Below are positions 6,619 through 14,946 of a stretch of DNA of 15,102 bases, one piece after another. The position numbers and the translations under genes were made by a program. The notes under the pieces were generated by a model that was given only the letters and a program-made list of their open reading frames with translations, was not told the origin of the DNA and did not search any database. Position 1 is the stretch's first letter. The number at the start of each line of letters is the position of its first letter. The DNA is from Ruminococcus sp. UBA1828 (GTDB taxonomy: Bacteria > Bacillota > Clostridia > Oscillospirales > Ruminococcaceae): the NCBI GenBank assembly GCA_002338885.1, contig DDJI01000080.1, forward strand, positions 3,340 to 18,441, given 5' to 3'.

Positions 6619-6647
6619 TTGAAAATATTCTGCGGCTGTGATATGAT
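6619..6647 (+). promoter_or_regulatory. Sigma-A promoter of the metallophosphoesterase gene
   Basis: TTGAAA (6619-6624), 17 bases, TATGAT (6642-6647). It is back to back with the cysE operon promoter, about 55 bases apart. The start would be near 6654, with a leader of about 50 bases. Confidence 0.75.
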
Positions 6648-6703
6648 TATTAAAATCGCATGCAATACAATAATATAATAAAAAACTTATCAAGGAGCAT
6701 TAA

Positions 6704-7549
6704 ATGAAGAAGAGATATATAGCAACTGCTGCGGCGCTGTTTTCGATAGTCGCGGCGGCGTATGCATTTTGGCAGAACAACGGCATCAGCGTTTCACACT
6801 ACACCTATACCTGCAACAAGGTGAAGTCCGACCTCGACGGATTTAAAATAGTCCACGTTTCCGACCTGCACGGCAAGAGCTTCGGCGAGTCCAACCGTAG
6901 ACTGCTCTCATATATAAGGCGGGAACAGCCTGACATGATAGTCATTTCCGGCGACATAGCGGACGAGAGAGGAAACGAGTTTGTGCGCTCGGAGGGAATA
7001 AACACGGCGATATCCTTTGTCGAAAAGGCGTCGATGATTGCGCCGGTTTATTATGCCGCGGGAAACCACGAGTACGCGCTTTCCCTTGAAGAGCAAAAAA
7101 GGCTCTTTACCGGCATTTCGGACGCCGGCGGAGTGATTTTGGACAACGACACCTTAAAGTTTGACTGCGGCTCCGAAAAGCTTTATATATCCGGACTTTC
7201 GGACAGAGAGGCAAGCGAGGGCGCGCTGCGCAGGCTCCTTGCGGACACCTCTGACGGGCTTTCGATTCTCATTTCGCACAGACCGCAGTTCGGGCAAAAC
7301 TATGCCGAGGCGGGCGCGGATTTGACCTTCAGCGGCCACGCGCACGGCGGCCAGATAAGGCTTCCCTTCTTCGGCGGACTTTACGCCCCCGACCAGGGGC
7401 TTTTCCCCGAGTTCACCGAGGGCATACATTACTTCGGTCAGAGCGCAACCGTTATCAGCAGGGGCTTAGGCTCGAGCCGCTTCCCCGTGAGAATTAACAA
7501 CATGCCGGAGCTTGTCGTTGTGACGCTCTCCCGCTCGTTTGTAGATTAA
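6704..7549 (+). CDS. Calcineurin-like metallophosphoesterase (YkuE/YaeI type), membrane-anchored
   Basis: The 281-residue protein has an N-terminal membrane segment (about 5-22) and then a complete two-metal phosphoesterase domain. The ligand motifs occur in order: SDLHG (Asp54, His56), GDIAD (Asp84), GNHEY (Asn121, His122), SHRP (His192) and SGHAHGGQ (His212, His214). The family hydrolyses phosphomono- or diesters. The closest architecture is the YkuE/YaeI group, whose members include lipid-linked pyrophosphatases, but the substrate here is unknown. The anchor suggests an extracytoplasmic or membrane-surface site. AAGGAG 7 bases before the ATG fixes the start. It is a single gene: divergent from the cysE operon and followed by 167 bases with a new promoter; no clear terminator is visible after it. 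Confidence 0.9.
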   Translation: MKKRYIATAAALFSIVAAAYAFWQNNGISVSHYTYTCNKVKSDLDGFKIVHVSDLHGKSFGESNRRLLSYIRREQPDMIVISGDIADERGNEFVRSEGINTAISFVEKASMIAPVYYAAGNHEYALSLEEQKRLFTGISDAGGVILDNDTLKFDCGSEKLYISGLSDREASEGALRRLLADTSDGLSILISHRPQFGQNYAEAGADLTFSGHAHGGQIRLPFFGGLYAPDQGLFPEFTEGIHYFGQSATVISRGLGSSRFPVRINNMPELVVVTLSRSFVD

Positions 7550-7581
7550 GCACCAAACTACCCTGTCCGTTTTAAGTAATT

Positions 7582-7615
7582 TTGGATTGACACGGCGATT
7601 CAAATATGATAAATT
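7582..7615 (+). promoter_or_regulatory. Promoter of the thrR-hom pair (two overlapping registers)
   Basis: Two sigma-A readings overlap: TTGACA (7587-7592), 17 bases, TAAATT (7610-7615); and TTGGAT (7582-7587), 17 bases, TATGAT (7605-7610). The first has a perfect -35 and the second the better -10. Either start falls just before or inside the inverted repeats at 7607-7638. Confidence 0.65.
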
Positions 7616-7625
7616 GTATTTATCA
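7607..7625. promoter_or_regulatory. Operator-like inverted repeat TGATAAA-N5-TTTATCA
   Basis: TGATAAA (7607-7613) and TTTATCA (7619-7625) form a perfect 7-base dyad around TTGTA and cover the -10 region. A bound protein would block RNA polymerase. The gene directly downstream encodes a ThrR/PheB-type HTH-ACT protein, so autorepression together with hom is the natural reading; this is inferred. Confidence 0.6.
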
Positions 7626-7638
7626 CAAGTACACTTGT
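7625..7638. repeat. Short inverted repeat ACAAG-TACA-CTTGT
   Basis: A 5-base dyad with a 4-base centre abuts the larger operator-like dyad and lies at or just past the predicted transcription start. It may be a second half-site, a short leader hairpin or chance. Confidence 0.4.
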
Positions 7639-7716
7639 ATTTTCTTAAAGTACTAAGCGAATAAAAGATATCATAAAGCCGTCGTAAGCGGCAAAACGGA
7701 CGAAGAGGTAAAGAAG

Positions 7717-8172
7717 ATGGCTGAGAAGTTTGTGGTTGTGCGTGCGGATGTGCTTCCCGAAGTAATAATGAAGGTTATAGATGCCAAGAGGCTTTTGGTG
7801 ATGGGTGAGTGCAAGACGTCCACGCAGGCGTGCAGGGCTGTGGGGATATCCCGCAGTGCGTTTTACAAGTATAAGGACTGCGCGTTCATGTATAACGAGG
7901 ACACAAACTCGGGAATAGTCACGTACTATTTCACCCTCAAGGACAAAGCGGGGGTTTTCAGCGAGGTTTTGGCGTGCCTGTACAGCAACGGGGCAAACAT
8001 ACTCACCATAAATCAAAACATCCCAATAGATTCCGTTGCAACCGCAACCGTCACGGTGAGGTTTGAGGGCGGCGGAGCTGTGGGCACGGCGGGTGCGGAT
8101 TTTCAGCATGTCAGGGAGGAGCTTTCCTCCATAGACGGCGTGGTCAAGGTGTCCGCTTCGTACGGAAAGTAA
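7717..8172 (+). CDS. thrR: HTH and ACT domain regulator (UPF0735, PheB/ThrR family)
   Basis: The 151-residue protein has an N-terminal helix-turn-helix part (about 24-53, with STQACRAVGISRSAFYKYKD) and a C-terminal ACT domain (about 68-149, YYFTLKDKAGVFSEVLACL onward). ACT domains bind amino acids. Proteins of this UPF0735 family are annotated PheB, and to my knowledge the Bacillus subtilis member acts as ThrR, a repressor of the hom-thr operon. Here the gene sits 19 bases before hom and behind a promoter with a dyad over its -10, which fits an autoregulated threonine-responsive repressor. A Gly-rich stretch (EGGGAVGTAGA, about 117-127) expands the middle of the ACT domain. GAGG about 10 bases before the ATG marks the start. 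The family is sure; ligand and target are inferred from context. Confidence 0.85.
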   Translation: MAEKFVVVRADVLPEVIMKVIDAKRLLVMGECKTSTQACRAVGISRSAFYKYKDCAFMYNEDTNSGIVTYYFTLKDKAGVFSEVLACLYSNGANILTINQNIPIDSVATATVTVRFEGGGAVGTAGADFQHVREELSSIDGVVKVSASYGK

Positions 8173-8191
8173 GAATAAAGGGGAGCTTGAT

Positions 8192-9436
8192 ATGCCAGGT
8201 GCAAAAATAGCTGTAATGGGCTTCGGCGTTGTCGGTTCGGGAACGGTGGAGCTGCTTGATAAAAACAAAGACATAATTAAAAAGCACTGCGGAAAAGACG
8301 TGGAGCTTAAATATATACTCGACCTGAGGGATTTTCCCGACAGCCCGTACAGGGATAAGCTTACTAAAAACTTTGAAGATATCCTTTGCGACCCGCAGAT
8401 AAGCGTGGTGGCGGAGCTGATGGGCGGAAAGACGTTTGCATACGACTATACAAAGCGCCTTTTGAGCGCGGGAAAGAGCGTTGTGACCTCAAACAAGGAG
8501 CTTGTGGCGGCTTACGGCGCGGAGCTTTTGAAGGTTGCAAAGTCGCACGGCTGCAACTATCTGTTTGAGGCGAGCGTGGGCGGAGGCATACCGATAATAA
8601 GACCGCTGCACCAGTGCCTTGCCGCAAACAAATTCGAGAGGATCTCGGGAATACTCAACGGAACGACAAACTACATCCTCACAAAGATGATATACGACCA
8701 GGTGTCGTTTGACGACGCCTTAAAGCAGGCGCAGGAGCTTGGATATGCCGAAAAGGACCCGACTGCGGACGTTGACGGACACGACGCGACAAGAAAGCTC
8801 TGCATATTAGGCTCTCTTGCCTTCGGCAAGCATATATACCCCGAGTACGTGCACTGCTCCGGAATAAGAAACATAACGCTTGACGACGTGGAGTACGCGG
8901 AGGACGCGGGATACGCCATAAAGCTTGTCGGCCTGATAGAAAACACCGACAGCGGACTTGTGGCAACCGTCTGCCCGAGGCTTGTCAGCGTCAACAACCC
9001 CCTTTCAAGCGTAAACGACGTCTTTAACGCCATAATGGTCACCGGAGACGCCGTGGGAGACGTGCTGTTTTACGGCAGGGGAGCGGGAAAGTTCCCGACG
9101 GCGTCTGCGGTTGTCGCGGACATAATAGACGCGATAAAGCACGAGGGAAGGGACATGATAACCCTCAACTGGGAGGACAGCTGCGACCGCAGTTTCATTC
9201 GCCCGTACAAGAGCGCAAGGGTCAGCATGTATGTGAGGATTTCGGCTGAGAACGTGGACAGCCTTAAAGCCACCATCACCGGCATGTTCGGATATGTGGA
9301 CTTCATCCCGAGAAAGCACCGCTCTAAGAATGAGCTTGCGTTTATAACCCCCGTGATGCAGGAGTCGGAAATAGACCGCAGGCTCGGAATACTCTCTCAG
9401 AGCGCACAGCTCAAGAGAAAGATTCGACTTCTGTAA
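8192..9436 (+). CDS. hom: Homoserine dehydrogenase
   Basis: Hom reduces aspartate semialdehyde to homoserine with NAD(P)H, the branch point to threonine and methionine. The 414-residue protein has an N-terminal Rossmann nucleotide site GFGVVGSG (10-17), the TSNKELVA segment (99-106) with Lys102, the family core GILNGTTNYILTKM (153-166) and the catalytic signature GYAEKDPTADVDGHDATRKL (184-203) with Lys202. A C-terminal ACT domain (about 335-410) probably gives threonine feedback control, as in the monofunctional enzymes of Bacillota. GGGGAG 7 bases before the ATG marks the start. It is 19 bases behind the thrR-like gene and likely co-transcribed. No thrB, thrC or aspartokinase gene is in the window. 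No terminator is evident after it. Confidence 0.97.
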   Translation: MPGAKIAVMGFGVVGSGTVELLDKNKDIIKKHCGKDVELKYILDLRDFPDSPYRDKLTKNFEDILCDPQISVVAELMGGKTFAYDYTKRLLSAGKSVVTSNKELVAAYGAELLKVAKSHGCNYLFEASVGGGIPIIRPLHQCLAANKFERISGILNGTTNYILTKMIYDQVSFDDALKQAQELGYAEKDPTADVDGHDATRKLCILGSLAFGKHIYPEYVHCSGIRNITLDDVEYAEDAGYAIKLVGLIENTDSGLVATVCPRLVSVNNPLSSVNDVFNAIMVTGDAVGDVLFYGRGAGKFPTASAVVADIIDAIKHEGRDMITLNWEDSCDRSFIRPYKSARVSMYVRISAENVDSLKATITGMFGYVDFIPRKHRSKNELAFITPVMQESEIDRRLGILSQSAQLKRKIRLL

Positions 9437-9486
9437 AGCCTGAGTAAAGCATAAGGGAAACTTAATATTTAAATTGTTTAATTATA

Positions 9487-9516
9487 TTGACATGAGCGCT
9501 TTCGCTGTGGTACTAT
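9487..9516 (+). promoter_or_regulatory. Promoter of the ABC exporter genes
   Basis: TTGACA (9487-9492), 18 bases, TACTAT (9511-9516), with TGG directly before the -10 (extended -10). The stretch upstream (about 9460-9486) is AT-rich and could help as an UP element. An AGCG-CTTT-CGCT dyad lies in the spacer. Confidence 0.65.
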
Positions 9517-9566
9517 TTTCATAAATAATGCTGCGCGAAGGCGTTTTTTATGAAGGAGTGATTGTA

Positions 9567-10304
9567 GTGCTCAGAATAGAGCATCTGACCAAGAGGTATG
9601 CAAGCAAAGTAGCTGCCGCCGACATCAACCTGCACATACAAAGCGGCGAGATATACGGCTTTATAGGTCACAACGGAGCGGGAAAGACCACCGTCATAAA
9701 GTCCTGCTGCGGGCTTTTGAAGTTTGACGAGGGCGAGGTTTATATAGACGGCATATCCGTGAAAAACGAGCCTATAGAGTGCAAGAAGAGAATTGCCTAC
9801 CTGCCCGATAATCCCGACCTGTACGAGTATCTCAGCGGCATGAAGTATTTAAACTTTGTCGCAGACGTGTACGGCATACCTACTACGGAAAGGCGGGAGC
9901 GCATAGACAGGTACGCCGCAATGCTCGAGCTGACGGGCGATTTAGGTCAGCCGATATCCTCTTATTCTCACGGCATGAAGCAAAAGCTTGCCGTAATATC
10001 AGCACTCATTCACAACCCCAAGCTGATAATAATGGATGAGCCGTTTGTGGGACTTGATCCGGTGGCGTCTCACCTTCTAAAGGGAATAATGCGGCAGATA
10101 TGCGACGAGGGCGGAGCCATATTCTTCTCCACTCACGTGCTTGAAGTTGCGGAAAAGCTCTGCGACAAGGTTGCAATAATCAGGCAGGGCAGAATAGTGG
10201 CAAACGGAACAATGGAGGAAATCAAGGGCGACAGCTCTTTGGAGGAAGTGTTCTTGGAGCTGACCGAAAATCCCGAAAACAAAGTGGGTGGCGCCAATGC
10301 ATAA
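9567..10304 (+). CDS. ABC transporter ATP-binding protein (ABC-2/YtrE-like exporter)
   Basis: The 245-residue protein is a single nucleotide-binding domain with Walker A GHNGAGKTT (34-42), Walker B LIIMDEP (153-159) and H-loop His190 (STHVLEV). The signature motif is degenerate: SHGMK at 134-138 instead of LSGGQ. The Q-loop reads YLPDNPDLYEYLSG, without the usual Gln, which is common in this exporter group. It should hydrolyse ATP to drive the permease encoded next. The GTG at 9567 is taken as start because AAGGAG lies 8 bases before it (9553-9558) and the domain begins at once (LRIEHLTKRY). An ATG at 9528 in the same frame would add 13 residues with no good ribosome site. The stop overlaps the permease start by 8 bases, implying translational coupling. 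Cargo is unknown. Confidence 0.92.
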   Translation: MLRIEHLTKRYASKVAAADINLHIQSGEIYGFIGHNGAGKTTVIKSCCGLLKFDEGEVYIDGISVKNEPIECKKRIAYLPDNPDLYEYLSGMKYLNFVADVYGIPTTERRERIDRYAAMLELTGDLGQPISSYSHGMKQKLAVISALIHNPKLIIMDEPFVGLDPVASHLLKGIMRQICDEGGAIFFSTHVLEVAEKLCDKVAIIRQGRIVANGTMEEIKGDSSLEEVFLELTENPENKVGGANA

Positions 10305-11916
10305 CGAAACGATAAGCTCGTCCCGCGCGCTCAGGCTGCTTTTAAAGGTGAGGTTTTCAGGGCTTGTAAGCTCTCTCATGCGCTCGTCTAAGGGAAGCGC
10401 CGCTAAAACAACCGGCAAGCTCATAGGATTCGGGCTGCTGTATCTGTACCTTGCGGTTGTGTTCATGATGCTGTTCGGGATGATGTTTTTGGGGCTTTCC
10501 GCATTTAACGAGATGGGCATAGGCTGGCTGTACTTTGCGATGTACGCGCTGATAGGCTTTATACTCATGATAATCGGCAGCGCTGCCCTGGCAAAGACGC
10601 AGATATTTGACGCTAAGGACAACGATCTGCTCCTGTCGATGCCGATACCGCCCTCTGCAATAGTCACGTCGAGAATGCTCATGCTCGTGTTGGTAAACTT
10701 TGTATACCTTCTTATGGTGATGGTTCCCGCCGGAGTGGTGTGGGCGGTTATGATCGGCTTTGACGCTGTGGGCGCGATTGCGTTCATACTTTTGTCGGCA
10801 GGACTTTTAATGCTGTCAACCGCGCTCGGCATATTCATGGGCTGGATCATCGCGCTTGTGACAAGGCGTGCAAGAAATAAAGCGATAGTCACCATGGTGT
10901 TTACCATAGCGTTTATGGCCGTGTACTTTATATTCTGCTTCGGCGCACAGCAGTATGTGCAGACACTTGTTGAAAACGGCGAGGAAATAGCGGGAGCGCT
11001 GAGGGGCATAGCTCCGCTTTACTGGTTCGGCGAGGCGATATCGGCCTCAAACGCTTTGTATCTTTTGCTTGCGCTTGCGGTGTGCGTCATACCGTTTGTA
11101 ATAGCGTTTGCGATAATATCAAAGACGTTCTCAAAAATTGTAGCCGGCTCACGCGATTCGGTGCGCGTCAAGAACAAAAAAGTCAAGGTTGTCGCGACGC
11201 CTGTAAAAAAGGCGCTTTTAAAGAGGGAGTTTTCAAGGCTCTTCTCAAGCCCCACGTATCTTACTAACTCCGGAGTGGGACTTATTTTGTCGGTGATGGG
11301 CATAGTTGCGCTCATTGTCGAGTCGGGAACGATAAGGGAGCTGTTTGAGCAAAGCGAGCTGCCGATGGTGATAATCTCGGGCTTTATGATGGTTGCGGTG
11401 CTCTTTTTGGTGAGCATGTCTGTGTTCACAAGCGCGTCCATCTCGATAGAGGGCAAGAACTTCTGGATACTGCGCAGTATTCCGGTCAGCACAAAGGACA
11501 TTCTCTTTGCAAAGCTGAGAATGCACCTTACCCTCACACTTCCGATAGCGGTTGCAATGTGGCTTGCGGTGAACGTGTTCTTCTATGCGGGAATATCGTT
11601 TTTGATAAGCTCGCTCATCTCGATCGTCTGCTACACCTTCTTTACGGCAAACTTCGGTTTGGTTGAAAACCTCAAGCATCCCGTGCTTGACTGGACGGAC
11701 GAGTCGGTCATCGTAAAGCGCGGAGCAAGCGCAACCGTGACAGTGCTTGTGAACATGGGATTAAGCATACTCCCCATGATTTTGATAGCAGTGACTCCGG
11801 TAAACTATATCGACGCTGTGCTGTGGGTGTGGGCTGCCCTGATGGCGCTGATAATGTTTCTGACATACAGATGGATAGTCACCTCCGGCATAAAACGGTT
11901 TGAGGAGCTGTCCTGA
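10297..11916 (+). CDS. ABC exporter membrane subunit, about 12 transmembrane segments
   Basis: The 539-residue protein consists almost wholly of hydrophobic segments, about twelve, in two halves of six. The halves are joined by a basic cytoplasmic loop (about residues 285-315, with RVKNKKVKVVATPVKK and LLKREFSRLF). The second half carries SISIEGKNFWILRSIPVSTK, a segment typical of the 'putative ABC exporter' permeases of Bacillota. It pairs with the upstream ATPase to make a bipartite exporter; the substrate cannot be told. The ATG at 10297 within ATGCATAA overlaps the ATPase stop and has GGGTGG 6 bases upstream; a GTG at 10288 in frame is less likely. A strong bidirectional terminator follows at 11933. 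Membrane topology was judged by eye. Confidence 0.88.
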   Translation: MHNETISSSRALRLLLKVRFSGLVSSLMRSSKGSAAKTTGKLIGFGLLYLYLAVVFMMLFGMMFLGLSAFNEMGIGWLYFAMYALIGFILMIIGSAALAKTQIFDAKDNDLLLSMPIPPSAIVTSRMLMLVLVNFVYLLMVMVPAGVVWAVMIGFDAVGAIAFILLSAGLLMLSTALGIFMGWIIALVTRRARNKAIVTMVFTIAFMAVYFIFCFGAQQYVQTLVENGEEIAGALRGIAPLYWFGEAISASNALYLLLALAVCVIPFVIAFAIISKTFSKIVAGSRDSVRVKNKKVKVVATPVKKALLKREFSRLFSSPTYLTNSGVGLILSVMGIVALIVESGTIRELFEQSELPMVIISGFMMVAVLFLVSMSVFTSASISIEGKNFWILRSIPVSTKDILFAKLRMHLTLTLPIAVAMWLAVNVFFYAGISFLISSLISIVCYTFFTANFGLVENLKHPVLDWTDESVIVKRGASATVTVLVNMGLSILPMILIAVTPVNYIDAVLWVWAALMALIMFLTYRWIVTSGIKRFEELS

Positions 11917-11932
11917 CAACAGATAAAATAAT

Positions 11933-11969
11933 AAAGCGCATGCGCCGTTTTACCGGTACATGCGCTTTT
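11933..11969. terminator. Bidirectional intrinsic terminator
   Basis: AAAGCGCATG (11933-11942) pairs perfectly with CATGCGCTTT (11959-11968), followed by TTTTAATTT on the plus strand and by TTTATTATTTT on the minus strand. It separates the convergent ABC permease and htrA genes. Confidence 0.85.
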
Positions 11970-12035
11970 AATTTGCGTCTTGTGCTTTGTGCCATGCAAT
12001 GTGTGCCCTGCACTGCCGTGCTTTGCGCAGATTAT

Positions 12036-13733
12036 TTATGCCGCCCTGAGCGAGGGGACAACTACAGACGAGTTAGGCTCTGCGTCCTGCGAGCCGGGTG
12101 TGCCCTGCGACTCGTCGCTGTCGGGGCTTATGCCGAAGCCGTCGTCAGAACCCTGTGAGGGGACCTGCGGCATCTGGGGGTCTCCGCTTTCGTCGGGGCT
12201 TACGCCGCTGTCAGGGTCTGCGCCATCGTCGGGAGTGTATCCGCCGTCGGGGTCAAGTCCCGGCTTGACGTTGTCGTCGGGCTGTATTGACGACTCGTCG
12301 TCCTCCATGAGCTTAAAGCTTATTTCAAACTCTTCGGTGCTACCGTCCTCAAGTATTCTCACCACGGTGGCCGTCAGGGTGTCTCCCGCCTGATACTGAT
12401 AGATTATGTCCTGAACCTGCTCTACCGACTCTACCGGTATTCCGTTTATCTCGGTTATGACGTCGCCTATCATCAGCTCGGTGTTGCCTATGTCGCTGCC
12501 CGGCTCAATCTCTGCTATGTGAAGTCCCGCAGGCATGCCGTAAACGCTTGCAAGCGTTGAGCTGACCTCGTAAAAGCTTATGCCTATTTTGGGCCTGCCC
12601 AAAATGCTGCCGTTTTCTATCATGTACTCTATTATCGGCTTTGCCTCGTCAAACGCTATTGCAAATCCGACGTTGTCGTACTGAACCGACTCTATCTTTG
12701 AGGACACTATGCCCACTACCTGCCCCCACATGTTAAAGAGCGCTCCGCCCGAGTTTCCGGGGTTGATTGCCGCATCTATCTGCAAACACTCTATGCTCAT
12801 GCGGGATACGTTGGTTTGTATCATCCTGTGAAGTCCCGACACTACGCCTGTGGTAACCGAGTTTTCAAATCCCGCAGGTGTGCCGAGCGTCACAACCTGC
12901 TCGCCAAGCTCAAGGTCTGAGGAGCTTCCGAACTGCGCAGGCTGAAGGTCTTTTGCATTTATCTTTATGACCGCAAGGTCTGTCGATGTGTCACTTCCGA
13001 CAACTGTGGCGTTGTACTCCGTGCCGTCGGAAAGCCTTACTATAATCGCTATGCTGTTCTTTTCAATGACGTGGGCGTTTGTGATGATGTATCCGTCCTC
13101 CGTCATGATTATTCCGGAGCCTTGCGAGTATGCGCCGAACACCGTGTCGTCGATGTACACCTCTATTGTGACAACCGAGTCGGAGCATGCCTTTGCCACG
13201 CCTTCGACGGTATATCTTCCGTCCGGCTGATAGTATTTGTCCTCAAGCTGCGGATGATCCGCTATCGGTATGGTGAAGCTCTTCAGGTTTGAATCGCCGC
13301 TCAGGGCGTTTGTGAGCCATCCTTTGCCGAAAACTATCCTCGCCGTGGCAAAGAACAGTATTATAAATATTATCAAGAGCGGTATGAACATGCTTAAAAA
13401 CATGTGGCTGCGGCGCTTTACGCTCTTGGGCATGGGCTTTGGAAGATAGTCGAGGTTTTCAGCCTCTGCGCATGCTATCTCAAGCAGCTCCTCATACACC
13501 GTCTGGTCGCTGCCGTCTGAGCTTTCGCCGGACGCCGGCTTGCCGTCTGCATGCTCTGGCGTATCAGGTCGGCCGTTCTCGGGCGATGCATAAGTGTTCT
13601 GCGCGCACTGTGCGCTTTGCGTACAGGACGGTTCGGCGGTGTTGTCCGAACAGGCGCCGCCCTGCTCCAATTCGCCGGCTGACGGCTGTTCGGAACTGCT
13701 GAAGGGTGTTGTATTCTCAAATTTATCTGTCAT
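12036..13733 (-). CDS. htrA: HtrA/DegP-type membrane-anchored serine protease with long disordered tails
   Basis: The 565-residue protein runs as follows: a Ser/Glu/Pro-rich cytoplasmic region (1-108) with four Cys (28, 37, 43, 88), a basic PKSVKRRSH and one membrane segment (about 111-132), a trypsin-like domain (about 175-375), a PDZ domain (about 382-475) and an Asp/Pro/Gly/Ser-rich tail (about 478-557). The catalytic triad is complete: His221 (TNAHVI), Asp252 (STDLAVIKI) and Ser328 (NPGNSGGAL). HtrA proteins degrade or refold damaged proteins on the outer membrane face, with PDZ control. The cytoplasmic region is longer than in B. subtilis HtrA and the post-PDZ tail is unusual. An AAAGG about 10 bases before the ATG supports the start. 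It follows the acidic tail-anchored protein gene by 37 bases, in a set that begins with a response regulator; CssRS-type control of htrA in Bacillus is a parallel. Confidence 0.95.
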   Translation of the reverse strand: MTDKFENTTPFSSSEQPSAGELEQGGACSDNTAEPSCTQSAQCAQNTYASPENGRPDTPEHADGKPASGESSDGSDQTVYEELLEIACAEAENLDYLPKPMPKSVKRRSHMFLSMFIPLLIIFIILFFATARIVFGKGWLTNALSGDSNLKSFTIPIADHPQLEDKYYQPDGRYTVEGVAKACSDSVVTIEVYIDDTVFGAYSQGSGIIMTEDGYIITNAHVIEKNSIAIIVRLSDGTEYNATVVGSDTSTDLAVIKINAKDLQPAQFGSSSDLELGEQVVTLGTPAGFENSVTTGVVSGLHRMIQTNVSRMSIECLQIDAAINPGNSGGALFNMWGQVVGIVSSKIESVQYDNVGFAIAFDEAKPIIEYMIENGSILGRPKIGISFYEVSSTLASVYGMPAGLHIAEIEPGSDIGNTELMIGDVITEINGIPVESVEQVQDIIYQYQAGDTLTATVVRILEDGSTEEFEISFKLMEDDESSIQPDDNVKPGLDPDGGYTPDDGADPDSGVSPDESGDPQMPQVPSQGSDDGFGISPDSDESQGTPGSQDAEPNSSVVVPSLRAA

Positions 13734-13770
13734 AATTTACTGCCTTTCCGGACGCAGGCAAAGCGTAGAG

Positions 13771-14946
13771 CTACCGTTCGTCCTTTTTTCCGAGAAGCTT
13801 TATGGCGGCTGCCGTGGCGGCGACTACCGCCCCGACCTTCAAAAGTGTTTTTTTGTTGAGGCTAAGGTTTATTGTCGAGTTGGTTTGGCGCGTGTCCTCG
13901 CGCTTTCTTGATGTCTGCTGCGGCTCGCGATGTGTGTGAAGCTGCGGATATTTGTATGCAGGGGTTTCCTCCTCCGCATAATATCTGTCGTCATATTCAT
14001 ATGAGAATCCCGTGTCGTCCGATTCATCGGATTTTGCGGTTTCCATCGCGCTTACCGCTTTCTCCATGTTGTCAAGCTTTTCTACTATTTCTTCAAGCTC
14101 GGCGCGAAGGGCTGCATCCTCCGCCTCCATGTCCTTTACCTGCGCATGCCGCTCGTCCAAAGAAAAACCGTCTATCGGCGCGTCGGGAGTGTTCATGCGG
14201 GATGTCTGCAAATTCTCGCTCGACTTTTCCTGCTCCGAGAGGTTTATCTCATCGACCGGCGCACCCTGCTCAGGCTGACGGGCTGCCGTGCTCTCAAATT
14301 CGTAAACGGTTTCTCCCGTTTCGCTGTCTGTTATCGGGCCGCTCTGCATAACTGCCGGCTCAGGCTCGTATCTGTTATAGCTTTCCTGCACGGGCTGCTC
14401 CGCTTTTTCATCGGCTTGAGTCGGGGCGGCATTCGGCTCAGCGCTTTCTTCGCCGACGGTATCCGCACCGGCTGATGCGTCACTGCTTTCCTCGTAAGCC
14501 GCCTCCTCGTCTAAAGATACGATTTCCTTTTCGGCGCTTTCCATAGTCTCATCGGCGTTGTCGGAAACACTCTCGCTTTCACATGCGCTGCCCGTTTCCG
14601 GCTCCTTCATGCTTTCCTTAGGCGGGTTTTCGGATGTATCGGCGCCCGTCTCTTTCGGCGCCTCGATGTTTGACTGTTCTTCGCTTTCTTCACCGGCTTG
14701 ACCGGCGCCGGCGGCCGGCTCTTCCGCATGCGATGCCTGTTCTGCCTTCTTTGCCTCTTCGCGGCTTTGACGCTCTTCGCGTATTACCCTGTCGCTCAGG
14801 CTCTCAAGCTCGTGCTCGGCAACGGCGTTCATAGCTTCCCTGTCCTCTTCTAATGCCGCCGCGGCACGCTCTGCCTGCCTGGCGAGTTCTTCTTCCTGCG
14901 CTTTAGTGAGGGGAAAATCTTCATCGAAAAAATCAATCATTGCCAC
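13771..14946 (-). CDS. Unknown acidic protein with C-terminal membrane anchor
   Basis: I do not recognise this 391-residue protein. Residues 14-75 are strongly helical and Glu/Ala-rich ([20 protein letters not shown]), 76-260 are acidic, low-complexity and probably disordered, and 265-305 predict a coiled coil ([20 protein letters not shown]). Then come a Tyr/Asp/Glu patch ([14 protein letters not shown], 314-327) and a basic patch. A single hydrophobic helix at about 368-385 ([19 protein letters not shown]) ends in KKDER. There is no N-terminal signal, so the bulk should be cytoplasmic with a tail anchor. The start GTG at 14946 has GGAAGGTG 7 bases upstream; an ATG at 14940 would shorten it by two residues. 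It overlaps the response-regulator stop by 14 bases and precedes htrA by 37 bases, so the three are probably co-expressed. A scaffold or adaptor role is only a guess. Confidence 0.75.
   Translation of the reverse strand: MAMIDFFDEDFPLTKAQEEELARQAERAAAALEEDREAMNAVAEHELESLSDRVIREERQSREEAKKAEQASHAEEPAAGAGQAGEESEEQSNIEAPKETGADTSENPPKESMKEPETGSACESESVSDNADETMESAEKEIVSLDEEAAYEESSDASAGADTVGEESAEPNAAPTQADEKAEQPVQESYNRYEPEPAVMQSGPITDSETGETVYEFESTAARQPEQGAPVDEINLSEQEKSSENLQTSRMNTPDAPIDGFSLDERHAQVKDMEAEDAALRAELEEIVEKLDNMEKAVSAMETAKSDESDDTGFSYEYDDRYYAEEETPAYKYPQLHTHREPQQTSRKREDTRQTNSTINLSLNKKTLLKVGAVVAATAAAIKLLGKKDER

Noticed and set aside
7645..8274. A 209-codon minus-strand frame across the thrR-like gene
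   Set aside because: It is antisense to a gene with recognisable HTH and ACT domains, has no ribosome site of note and no recognisable domain.
9627..10000. Degenerate ABC signature (SHGMK) and missing Q-loop Gln as a sign of a dead ATPase
   Set aside because: YSxGMKQK signatures and YLPDNPDLYE Q-loops are common in this exporter subfamily; Walker A, Walker B and the H-loop are intact.
10077..11009. A 310-codon open frame on the minus strand, under the ABC ATPase and permease genes
   Set aside because: It lies fully antisense to two clear ABC genes, has composition expected of a mirrored hydrophobic frame and shows no family motif.
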